Source of the DNA: Armatimonadota bacterium
GTDB taxonomy: Bacteria; Armatimonadota; Zipacnadia; Zipacnadales; VGFC01
Direction of reading: 5' to 3'
DNA: 37,970 nt
NCBI GenBank assembly: GCA_016869045.1
Contig: VGFC01000017.1
Coordinates: 1-37,970, forward strand
In this document: positions 31,924 to 37,970 of the stretch, piece after piece
How positions within the stretch are numbered: the first letter of the stretch is position 1
Layout: each line of letters starts with the position of its first letter
Notes under the pieces: model-generated
Told to the model about the DNA's origin: nothing
The model's input: only the letters and a program-made list of their open reading frames with translations
Databases searched by the model: none
Program-made: the position numbers and the translations under genes

Positions 31924-32940
31924 TCATCCCAGCTTCTTGAGGGCCTCGGCGTCGTCGTCGTCGGTCAGCGGGATGTACCCGTTGGGGAGGCACTCCGCCT
32001 GCCCGTCGGTGAGAACCCACTTGATGAACTCCGCCGTGGCTCCCGTCGGAGCGCCTTTGCAGAGGAAGTTCAGTTTGCGGGACGGCGGAGACGGGTACTT
32101 GCCCGCCTGGATCGCCTTCGTGACTTCGTCGCGGTTCCCGTAGAAGCTCTCCTCGGGGTCGAGCTTCCCGTTGCCGTTCTTGTCGATCGGCAGGATGCGC
32201 AGGCCCGCCAGCGGCTGACCGGTCTTGGTGTCATAGGCGTAGTTCAGGTTGTTGAAGCCGATCGCGAGCGGATCCTTGATGACCGCCTCTGCTAGACCGG
32301 GGTCCCCATAGACGCCGGTACCCTTGAGGTCCTCCTGCTTCTTCTCCTTGTCCAGGAACTTCGCCCACGTCTCAGCCGCCCCGCACGCATCGGAACGGGT
32401 GTAGACGTGGATGGCGTCGCCGCCGGTCTTGCCGGCTACCTGGCCCCACTTGGTCGTCTCGCTCGTGATCCAGATGTCCGCCAGGGTCTCCGCCTTGACC
32501 CCCGTCTTCACCAGGTCGGCGATGGCCGGGTTCTTCTCGTTGATCGTGGGGAAGACGGCGTCGATGCACACCGGCACGAACCAGCCGCCCTTGTCGATCT
32601 CGTCCTGGTGGATCGAGCGGGATACCATGCCGATCTCCACCAGCCCGCCGAGCGCGTCCGCCGCGCCCTTGCCCGCGCCGCCGGCGGAGATGTCCATCTT
32701 CACGGCCGGGTTCGCTTGCTGGTACAACTCACCCCACTTCACCACCATCGGGTACAGCGCCCAAGCGCCTGAGATGCGGATGCTGCCGCTGAGTGTGGAT
32801 GTCGCAGGCGTCTTCTCCGCCTCGGACGTCGTCGGCACTGCCGGTGAGACAGGCGGTTGCGTCGTCTGCTTGGGAGGACAGCCCGTGATGACGATGCAGG
32901 TAACTACGGCGAGCAGCAGGACACCAACCAGCTTGCGCAT
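31924..32940 (-). CDS. pstS: Phosphate-binding lipoprotein PstS
   Basis: A 338-residue substrate-binding protein. A lipoprotein signal (VGVLLLAVVTCIVITG before C21) anchors it, followed by a Pro/Thr-rich linker. The phosphate-binding fold starts SGSIRISGAWALYPMVVKWGELYQ and includes DISAGGAGKGAADALGG, EIGMVSRSI, the DIWITSETTKWGQV region and YTRSDACGAAETWAKFL, where serine and glycine loops contact the anion. A loop DKNGNGKLDPEE resembles a calcium-binding EF-hand; similar loops occur in other PstS proteins. ATG 32940 follows GGAGGG. A promoter-like region with TTGACA and direct repeats lies upstream. It is the first gene of the pst operon, which implies induction under phosphate limitation. 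Confidence 0.95.
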   Translation of the reverse strand: MRKLVGVLLLAVVTCIVITGCPPKQTTQPPVSPAVPTTSEAEKTPATSTLSGSIRISGAWALYPMVVKWGELYQQANPAVKMDISAGGAGKGAADALGGLVEIGMVSRSIHQDEIDKGGWFVPVCIDAVFPTINEKNPAIADLVKTGVKAETLADIWITSETTKWGQVAGKTGGDAIHVYTRSDACGAAETWAKFLDKEKKQEDLKGTGVYGDPGLAEAVIKDPLAIGFNNLNYAYDTKTGQPLAGLRILPIDKNGNGKLDPEESFYGNRDEVTKAIQAGKYPSPPSRKLNFLCKGAPTGATAEFIKWVLTDGQAECLPNGYIPLTDDDDAEALKKLG

Positions 32941-32979
32941 GACGATTCCCTCCGGGGTCTTCCGAACTCAACGTGACCC

Positions 32980-33025
32980 CTTATAAGAGTGTTATAAGAC
33001 TATTATTGTTCCGCCGGCTTGTCAA
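32980..33025 (-). promoter_or_regulatory. Candidate pstS promoter with 11-bp-period direct repeat (Pho-box-like)
   Basis: Read on the minus strand, a perfect TTGACA (33025-33020) is followed by an AT-rich island in an otherwise GC-rich region. The island contains CTTATAA, four bases, then CTTATAA again (32998-32992 and 32987-32981). A weaker third unit with ATAA lies one period further upstream. Two 7-base repeats with a 4-base spacer is the architecture of PhoB/PhoP boxes, although these bases differ from the E. coli consensus. The second unit extended to CTTATAAG is a palindrome. No convincing -10 sits exactly 17 bases from TTGACA, so the start point is uncertain. It lies 40 to 85 bases upstream of pstS. 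Confidence 0.5.
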
Positions 33026-33137
33026 GTGGTGTCTCGCCCCGGTCGCATGGACAGAAGGGGGTGGCTCGCCAGGAGTTCGGAGCTTGCGCGCCGAATGACC
33101 GAGGTGGCGCCGCTTCAACGCTTCCGAGGTGCACGCC

Positions 33138-34322
33138 ATGCAGCTTCATGTCGCTACGCTTGAGGACGTTCGGAGCAAACGCGTTACCGACGTCTACTTC
33201 CGACGCGCGGTTGAGGTCCTGCGGGCCAAGGGCGTGGACCCGGTGGTGACGGCCGAGTTCCATTGCGGGAGCCTGCCCGGCGGCGCGGAGTTCGGCGTGT
33301 TCTGCGGCCTTGAGGAGATCATGCTGGTGTTGCAGGGGCTGCCCGTGGACGTGGAGGGTCTGGCCGAAGGCGGTGTCTTCTGCTGCGGTGAGCCGGTACT
33401 CACGATCACGGGCAACTACACGGTCTTCGGAGAGCTGGAGACTGCCGTGCTGGGCCTGATGTGCCAGTCCTCCGGGATCGCCACGAAGGCCGCGCGCTGC
33501 AAGCTGGCGGCGGGGGAGCGCTCGGTCATCAGCTTCGGCGCCCGGCGCATGCACCCGGCTCTCGCGCCCATGATCGAGCGGGCCGCATACATCGGGGGCT
33601 GCGACGGCTTCGCCGTGGTGAAGTCTGCCGACCTGATCGGCATCCCTCCGACCGGCACCATGCCCCATGCCCTCATCCTGATCGCCGGGGACCTCCCCAC
33701 CGCGCTCCGCTGGTTCGATGAGGTGATCGACGAGGGAGTCCCTCGCATCGCGCTCATCGACACCTTCACCGACGAGAAGCTCGGCGCGCTGGAGGCCGCC
33801 GAGACGCTGGGGCAGCGCCTCGACGCGGTCCGCCTGGACACGCCCGGCTCGCGGCGCGGCAACATGCTGGAGCTACTGCGCGAGGTGCGCTGGGAGCTGG
33901 ACCTGCGCGGCCACCGTGATGTGCGGCTGCTTGTGAGCGGGGGGCTGGATGAGTACGACATCCTCGAGCTGAACGCGGTCGCCGACGGTTACGGCGTCGG
34001 CACCGCCATCAGCAGCGCGCCCGTCGTGAACTTTGCGATGGACATCGTCGAGATCGAGGGCCGGCCGATTGCCAAGCGCGGGAAGCGCTCCGGGAGGAAG
34101 CAGCTCGTCGTCTGCCCGAGCTGCCGCGCGCGGACCGTGGTCCCCTACGCGCGAGCCGCCGAGCACGCGGGCTGCCGGTGCGGTGCGGAGACGTTGCTGA
34201 TGGTCCTGCCGCTGCTCAGGCAGGGGGAGCCGGCCGTGCCCGCGCCGTCCATCGAGCAGATCAGGGACCGCCGCGCCCAGCAGGTCGCAACGCTGACCAG
34301 CGGGCGCATCGAGCCGAGGTGA
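33138..34322 (+). CDS. pncB: Nicotinate phosphoribosyltransferase, archaeal-type with zinc-ribbon tail
   Basis: A 394-residue enzyme that makes nicotinate mononucleotide from nicotinate and PRPP, the entry step of NAD salvage. Features include TDVYFRRAVEVLRAKG near the N-terminus, the histidine in VISFGARRMHPALAPMIERAAYIGG, and MPHALILIAGD. The barrel phosphate-binding segments are RLDTPGSRRGN, VSGGLDEYDI and DGYGVGTAISSAPVVNF. The C-terminus has CPSCRARTVVPYARAAEHAGCRCGAE, a four-cysteine zinc-knuckle like that of the Thermoplasma-type enzyme. ATG 33138 follows GAGGTG by seven bases; the track start is a GTG inside that site. The nicotinamidase gene begins 11 bases after the stop, so the pair converts nicotinamide to nicotinate mononucleotide. 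It is divergent from pstS. Confidence 0.92.
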   Translation: MQLHVATLEDVRSKRVTDVYFRRAVEVLRAKGVDPVVTAEFHCGSLPGGAEFGVFCGLEEIMLVLQGLPVDVEGLAEGGVFCCGEPVLTITGNYTVFGELETAVLGLMCQSSGIATKAARCKLAAGERSVISFGARRMHPALAPMIERAAYIGGCDGFAVVKSADLIGIPPTGTMPHALILIAGDLPTALRWFDEVIDEGVPRIALIDTFTDEKLGALEAAETLGQRLDAVRLDTPGSRRGNMLELLREVRWELDLRGHRDVRLLVSGGLDEYDILELNAVADGYGVGTAISSAPVVNFAMDIVEIEGRPIAKRGKRSGRKQLVVCPSCRARTVVPYARAAEHAGCRCGAETLLMVLPLLRQGEPAVPAPSIEQIRDRRAQQVATLTSGRIEPR

Positions 34323-34333
34323 GAGAGACTGCC

Positions 34334-34855
34334 ATGAAGACCGCCGTCATCGTCGTGGACATGCTACACGACTTCATCCGGCCGGATGGCGTCCTCTATT
34401 GCGGCCCGCAGAGCGAGGCGATCATTGAGCCCATCGCCCACCGCCTGGCTCAGGCGCACGCGCAGCGCGAGCCGGTCATCTACCTGTGTGATCGGCACCG
34501 CACGGATGATCCCGAGTTCGAGATGTTCCCGTCTCACGCGGTCGCGGGCACACCCGGGGCCGAGATCATCCCCGAACTCGCCCCACAGCCTGAGGACCGC
34601 GTCATCCCCAAACGCCGCTTCAGCGCCTTTATCGGCACGGAGCTGCTGCTCGCCCTCCACGAGTTGCATGTCGATGCGCTGGAGCTGACCGGCGTCTGCA
34701 CCAACATCTGCATCCAGTACACGGCCTGCAACGCCCGCGACCTGGGCTACCCGGTCACCGTCCACGCCTCCTGCGTCGCCACCTTCGACCTGGAGGCTCA
34801 CGAGTACGCGCTCAAGCAGATGGAGACGGTGCTGGGGGTTACCGTGGTGCGCTAG
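34334..34855 (+). CDS. pncA: Nicotinamidase (isochorismatase-family cysteine hydrolase)
   Basis: A 173-residue cysteine hydrolase of the isochorismatase superfamily. The catalytic triad is visible as D9 in AVIVVDMLHDF, K93 in RVIPKRRFSAF and C126 in LTGVCTNICIQYTA. D53 and H55 in LCDRHR plausibly bind the metal. With pncB just upstream, deamidation of nicotinamide to nicotinate is the likely reaction, although other isochorismatase-like activities cannot be excluded by motif alone. ATG 34334 begins at the conserved first strand; the longer track ORF extends into pncB in another frame. GAGAGAGA gives a modest ribosome site that overlaps the pncB stop region. Its TAG stop shares the CTAG tetranucleotide with the stop of the convergent DUF4091 gene. 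Confidence 0.9.
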   Translation: MKTAVIVVDMLHDFIRPDGVLYCGPQSEAIIEPIAHRLAQAHAQREPVIYLCDRHRTDDPEFEMFPSHAVAGTPGAEIIPELAPQPEDRVIPKRRFSAFIGTELLLALHELHVDALELTGVCTNICIQYTACNARDLGYPVTVHASCVATFDLEAHEYALKQMETVLGVTVVR

Positions 34856-37542
34856 CCTTCGCCGGTGCGCCGGAAGGGAGCCTCTGCCTGGCCGAGAATG
34901 GCCTCGGCGGCATCCTGCAACTCCACGCTCAGGCGATAGGCGCCCGGCTTCAGAGCCGACGGATCAAACACCACGCGGCAGTCATGCAGGTTGCCGGGAG
35001 CCATCAGCGTCAACGATCCTGCTGCGGCATCGGCCCCGATTTCGGCTTGCGCGCGAAACGGGACGGTCACCTGCGAGACGGGCGCCCCGCCCTCCGGGGC
35101 AACCATGACGCTCAGGTTCGCCGGCGCCAACTGCTTCGAGACCGTCACCGTCGCGACCGCCACGCGGTCCAGGCCGTCGTACTCAGCCTGGTCTAGCGCC
35201 ACGCGCACCGGCGTCGGAATCACCTCGCGCAGGCTCAGTTCGTCGATCCACACGGTGCCCGGGCCCTGTACCCATGCCGCGACGTACGTGGGCCGCACGG
35301 GGAACGCGACCTCGACGCGCTTCCAGATTCGCTGCCAACCGTCCGGGCCGTCCTCCCGGCCGGTGAGCACCGAACGCTCGGCCTCGGCGGGCAGCGCGAT
35401 CCGCAGCTCGGGCAGCGTGTTGCGGCCCTGCAGCTTCACCCACGCCGCGGTCTCGTAGACATGATCGCCCGCCAGGCCCAGGTTCAGCCCGCCCCCACCC
35501 CACTGCGGCCAGACGAGCACGGTGACCGCCTCATTCCCGGCATCGGCGGGCGAGTCGATCCTCACCGACTGTTGCCCCTCGTGGGCCACCGCCGGGTCCA
35601 GTTCGCCGACGCCCTTCCCGTTCCAGGCCTCGATGCGCCACGGCTTCGTCTCCGTCTCGAAGGTCGCCGTCGGGCACAGCTCCTCGCCGTAGACGACCTT
35701 CTCGGCGGCCGGCTGCGCCCACGGGAAGTCGAAGGGGGAACGCAGGGCCGCGTCGGCAGCCGGGGCCCCTCTCAAACTCAGCCCGACGATCCGCTCGGCG
35801 ATTCGCTCCCGCCACTTCCTCAGCGTGGACGGATGCGGCGGCGGCGTCCGGTCCCCAGACGCGATGGACTGGAACGTCCACGGTATCTGTGACATGATCT
35901 CGCCGAGGTATACTGGGGCGGACGCGCCCGCCCATTGCCGCAGGAGCTCGACGTACCGGTAGTCGTCTACTCCCTCGCGGGCCGCCTCCCACTGCAGGCT
36001 GGGCAGCGGACCGTCGGGCGCGTTGTAGATGTACCCCTCGTCCGGCTGTCGCAGGCCGTTGCCCTGGAGCGCCGACTCGCCGAAGCTGTACGCCCACTGC
36101 AGCACCTGCTGCGCGGCGGTCTTCCACCCGTAGAACCCGAAGAAGAACCGCGCCCCGGCCGGCGTGTCGCCCGCGCCGTTGTAGACCCCAAACGGCTTCC
36201 CGCGGTCCACCAATGCCTTCGCGATCTCCGGGGTGAAGCGGTTGGTGCTCAGGAAGTCCACCACCGGCGAGAGCTGTCCGATCTCATCGTGCCCCATCGC
36301 GATCCCGCCGCCGATGGTCGTCCACGTGGTCAGCTCGGGCTTCCGCTGCTTGATGAGCCCATAGTAGTAGACCGCTTCGTCAAGCAGCCCGTGCGCGCCG
36401 GCCTCGTCGAGCGCATACGCCCGCAGCGGCGGCCAGCCATCCTCGCCCGCGAGCTTCTCCACCACCTCGATGGCCCTGAAGAAGTCCGCCTCGATGGTCG
36501 GATCATGCGGCCAGAGGACGAACCAGTTCTTGCCCGGGTCCCAGTAGTACGCGATCTGATGGCCGACCTCGAAGGTCACCGGGAACCGCCACTGGCTGTA
36601 GGCCCCCTTGAACGCCGCCATCAGCCGCCGGGAGCGGGCGATGGTTGCGGCTATGTCGTCGTCGCCGAAGCGCCGGTCGCGCGACTCGACGAATGCGCCC
36701 GGCCCCGCCTCGACGCCGGTCATGCCGTGCTCGCGCAGGTCGATGAGCTGCTTCCTCAGCAGCCCATCGTCGTCCGGCGGCCGCGGGAAGCACATCGACA
36801 GCTCGATGGGCGCGGACGGGAGCGTGAAGGGCAGTACGCGCAGCTGTACGCGCAGCGCCGTGGGGGTCCCCTGCTCCGGGCTGACCGTCACCGTACCCGC
36901 GTACGTCCCGGCCGCCGCATCCCCCGGGGCCTGAATCGTGAGCCAAGCCTGTGCCGTCCTGCCGGCCGCTAGGTCGAACGTCGGGCGCTTCTCCAGCAGG
37001 AACGGCCGCAGCCGGTACGTCTTGGCGCCCCCGTTCACGGTCTCCCGCACGCAACGCACCACGCGCACGTCGATGTGATCGGCGGGGATGACGGCGTCGC
37101 CCGGCGCTGTCAGGCTACTGACCTTCACCTGCAGTCCGCGCAGGTTCGACAGCGCGTAGATGCCGAGGGAGAGTGGCTCATACTCCCCCCGCGCGCAGAA
37201 GGTCTTGAGTTCAGTGGTCCGCTCCGACGGCGCCGGTACGCAGTTCGGCGGGATCGGCGTGAACGGCTCACGCGCGAAGAGCACGTAGCCCTTCGCCTGC
37301 TCTTCCGCCGTCGGCATGAGCGCCGGCAAGGCCTCCGGTGGCGCCGCCGCTTCCGTCCAGCCCTCCGGCGGCGGCAGCTCCGGGCCTGCCGTACCCCACA
37401 CCCCGAACTGCTCCGGCGGCGCAGCCATGGCGCCGCACTGTAGGGCGGTCACCGCCACCAGCGCCGCCAGCGCGATCTGCCGCTGTAGCCGTGTGCCGTT
37501 CTTCTGACTTCTGAGTTCTGACTCCTGACTCCGGCGGTTCAC
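34852..37542 (-). CDS. Large secreted DUF4091-containing carbohydrate-active-like protein
   Basis: An 896-residue secreted protein. The start is GTG 37542, after AGGAGGTG, overlapping the upstream stop as GTGA. The signal peptide (TRLQRQIALAALVAVTALQCGAMA) is preceded by an unusual n-region coded by a heptamer repeat. A beta-sandwich region (about 100-240, with LAAGRTAQAWLTIQAPGDAAAGTYAGTV) precedes a barrel-like region (PIELSMCFPRPPDDDG onward). The DUF4091 core lies near 455-540 and ends with SLQWEAAREGVDDYRYVELL. Candidate acids are in AYALDEAG and EGVDDYRY. A carbohydrate-binding-like domain (about 610-770, ATFETETKPWRIEAW to GTVWIDELSL) and a C-terminal Ig-like domain follow. DUF4091 proteins are distant relatives of glycoside hydrolases; the substrate is unknown. 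The first 120 residues of the track ORF belong to the neighbouring frame and are not part of it. Confidence 0.82.
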   Translation of the reverse strand: MNRRSQESELRSQKNGTRLQRQIALAALVAVTALQCGAMAAPPEQFGVWGTAGPELPPPEGWTEAAAPPEALPALMPTAEEQAKGYVLFAREPFTPIPPNCVPAPSERTTELKTFCARGEYEPLSLGIYALSNLRGLQVKVSSLTAPGDAVIPADHIDVRVVRCVRETVNGGAKTYRLRPFLLEKRPTFDLAAGRTAQAWLTIQAPGDAAAGTYAGTVTVSPEQGTPTALRVQLRVLPFTLPSAPIELSMCFPRPPDDDGLLRKQLIDLREHGMTGVEAGPGAFVESRDRRFGDDDIAATIARSRRLMAAFKGAYSQWRFPVTFEVGHQIAYYWDPGKNWFVLWPHDPTIEADFFRAIEVVEKLAGEDGWPPLRAYALDEAGAHGLLDEAVYYYGLIKQRKPELTTWTTIGGGIAMGHDEIGQLSPVVDFLSTNRFTPEIAKALVDRGKPFGVYNGAGDTPAGARFFFGFYGWKTAAQQVLQWAYSFGESALQGNGLRQPDEGYIYNAPDGPLPSLQWEAAREGVDDYRYVELLRQWAGASAPVYLGEIMSQIPWTFQSIASGDRTPPPHPSTLRKWRERIAERIVGLSLRGAPAADAALRSPFDFPWAQPAAEKVVYGEELCPTATFETETKPWRIEAWNGKGVGELDPAVAHEGQQSVRIDSPADAGNEAVTVLVWPQWGGGGLNLGLAGDHVYETAAWVKLQGRNTLPELRIALPAEAERSVLTGREDGPDGWQRIWKRVEVAFPVRPTYVAAWVQGPGTVWIDELSLREVIPTPVRVALDQAEYDGLDRVAVATVTVSKQLAPANLSVMVAPEGGAPVSQVTVPFRAQAEIGADAAAGSLTLMAPGNLHDCRVVFDPSALKPGAYRLSVELQDAAEAILGQAEAPFRRTGEG
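37501..37531. repeat. Heptamer tandem repeat within the 5' end of the DUF4091 gene
   Basis: On the minus strand this reads GAGTCAG, GAGTCAG, AACTCAG, AAGTCAG, AAG: four heptamers plus a remnant. It lies right after the GTG start of the DUF4091 gene and is translated as RSQESELRSQK ahead of the hydrophobic signal core. The sequence belongs to the kind of heptamer arrays described as STRR repeats in cyanobacteria and others. It is a different heptamer from the one flanking pstB. Confidence 0.75.
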
Positions 37543-37970
37543 CCCCCGAACACCTCCTGATTGGCCCTTGCATAGTGTCCCTCGATGCCCAACTCCAGGA
37601 ACACGCGAGTCGCGGTCAGGTAGTCGTCGATGATCTCCCAGTGCGTCGGAAGCGGCATGAAGGAGGGTCGCCCAAGGTAGCCCTGGCGCCCCTCGAAGGA
37701 GACCCACATGAGGCGGGCGTGCTTGTGGAAGAGCGAGGAGTTGAAGTGGAATGGCGGCGGTTCGGGCGGGTCGCCGTCGCCATGCAGGGCGCCGAGCGGC
37801 CGGCCCTTGACGCCGAAGAGGCGCTCTGCGCGCCGCTGCCATTCCCGCATGATCGGCCAGTACAGGGCCTCGTGGGAACGCGCCTGGAAGGCGAAGCTGT
37901 AGCCGCACGCGTGCAAGTCCAGCAGCGCGTCCAGCCCGAGGTCACGAACGAACTCGAACAGCCGCTGCAC
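37539..37970 (-). CDS. C-terminal part of a probable M14-type carboxypeptidase-like protein, cut by the right edge
   Basis: The last 143 residues of a protein whose start is beyond the window; the GTG at the very edge is not necessarily the true start. DLHACGYSF resembles the third zinc-ligand strand (D-L/I-H-S-x-G) of M14 zinc carboxypeptidases, and WVSFEGRQGYLG could carry the catalytic glutamate. The order and spacing fit the C-terminal half of an M14 catalytic domain. The first zinc ligands (H-x2-E) would lie upstream, outside the window, so this call is tentative. The stop TGA overlaps the GTG start of the DUF4091 gene (GTGA), so the two are probably co-translated and may act on the same extracellular material. 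Confidence 0.5.
   Translation of the reverse strand: MQRLFEFVRDLGLDALLDLHACGYSFAFQARSHEALYWPIMREWQRRAERLFGVKGRPLGALHGDGDPPEPPPFHFNSSLFHKHARLMWVSFEGRQGYLGRPSFMPLPTHWEIIDDYLTATRVFLELGIEGHYARANQEVFGG

Noticed and set aside
31924-32940. The DKNGNGKLDPEE loop in PstS as a novel calcium site
   Set aside because: Similar EF-hand-like loops are familiar in PstS-type proteins of several phyla, so it is not unusual.

Overview
The window is about 38 kb of GC-rich, gene-dense bacterial chromosome. No stretch longer than about 300 bases lacks a gene or repeat. I see no rRNA, tRNA, CRISPR array, transposase or phage gene. The gene set suggests a free-living diderm. It has two TolC-type outer membrane factors, a lipobox PstS, Tat-exported enzymes, a Cys-type sulfatase, a DUF4091 carbohydrate-active protein and H-X9-DG (pseudopilin-type) domains. 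This mix is typical of Armatimonadota and Planctomycetota-like lineages. Armatimonadota is my best guess, but no marker gene here settles it.

Layout. 1-895 (minus): an ECF sigma factor coupled to a zinc-finger anti-sigma cut by the left edge. 1029-4974 (plus): recD2, an ANTAR response regulator and a PAS/HisKA_2-type sensor kinase, closely spaced. 5170-12498 (minus): a self-contained tripartite ABC exporter in the order TolC, HlyD-type adaptor, two separate ATPases, two ABC-2 permeases. Its last permease gene is bracketed by two copies of a palindromic repeat cluster. 12547-16160 (minus): a Tat-exported isomerase-like protein and two paralogous membrane proteins ending in H-X9-DG-type domains. 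16269-17165 (plus): a secreted beta-propeller-like protein, separated from hemC only by a perfect 32-bp inverted repeat that supplies hemC's stop codon. 18265-21192: a Tat-exported sulfatase with C-terminal EF-hands, converging on yjbQ and a double-GNAT acetyltransferase.

21422-28098 (plus): a heavy-metal RND efflux operon in the order small Cys/His-rich protein, CzcC-like, CzcB-like, CzcA-like. 28152-32940 (minus): a Gfo/Idh/MocA oxidoreductase and the phosphate transporter pstSCAB without phoU. A promoter with an 11-bp-period direct repeat lies upstream of pstS. 33138-34855 (plus): an NAD salvage pair, an archaeal-type nicotinate phosphoribosyltransferase and a nicotinamidase. 34852-37970 (minus): a large secreted DUF4091 protein and the C-terminal end of a probable M14 carboxypeptidase-like protein.

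Themes. Envelope transport dominates, with two complete trans-envelope pumps of different energy source and a phosphate importer, alongside secreted sugar- and sulfate-ester-processing proteins. Short repeats of three unrelated kinds sit at gene edges and seem to shape gene ends: palindromic 24-mers in four-unit clusters, a 32-bp perfect hairpin, and heptamer tandem repeats. Part 2 concentrates on these, on the asymmetric ATPase pair, the H-X9-DG paralogs and the Cys-rich leader protein of the metal pump. I found no clearly new defence or biosynthetic system.
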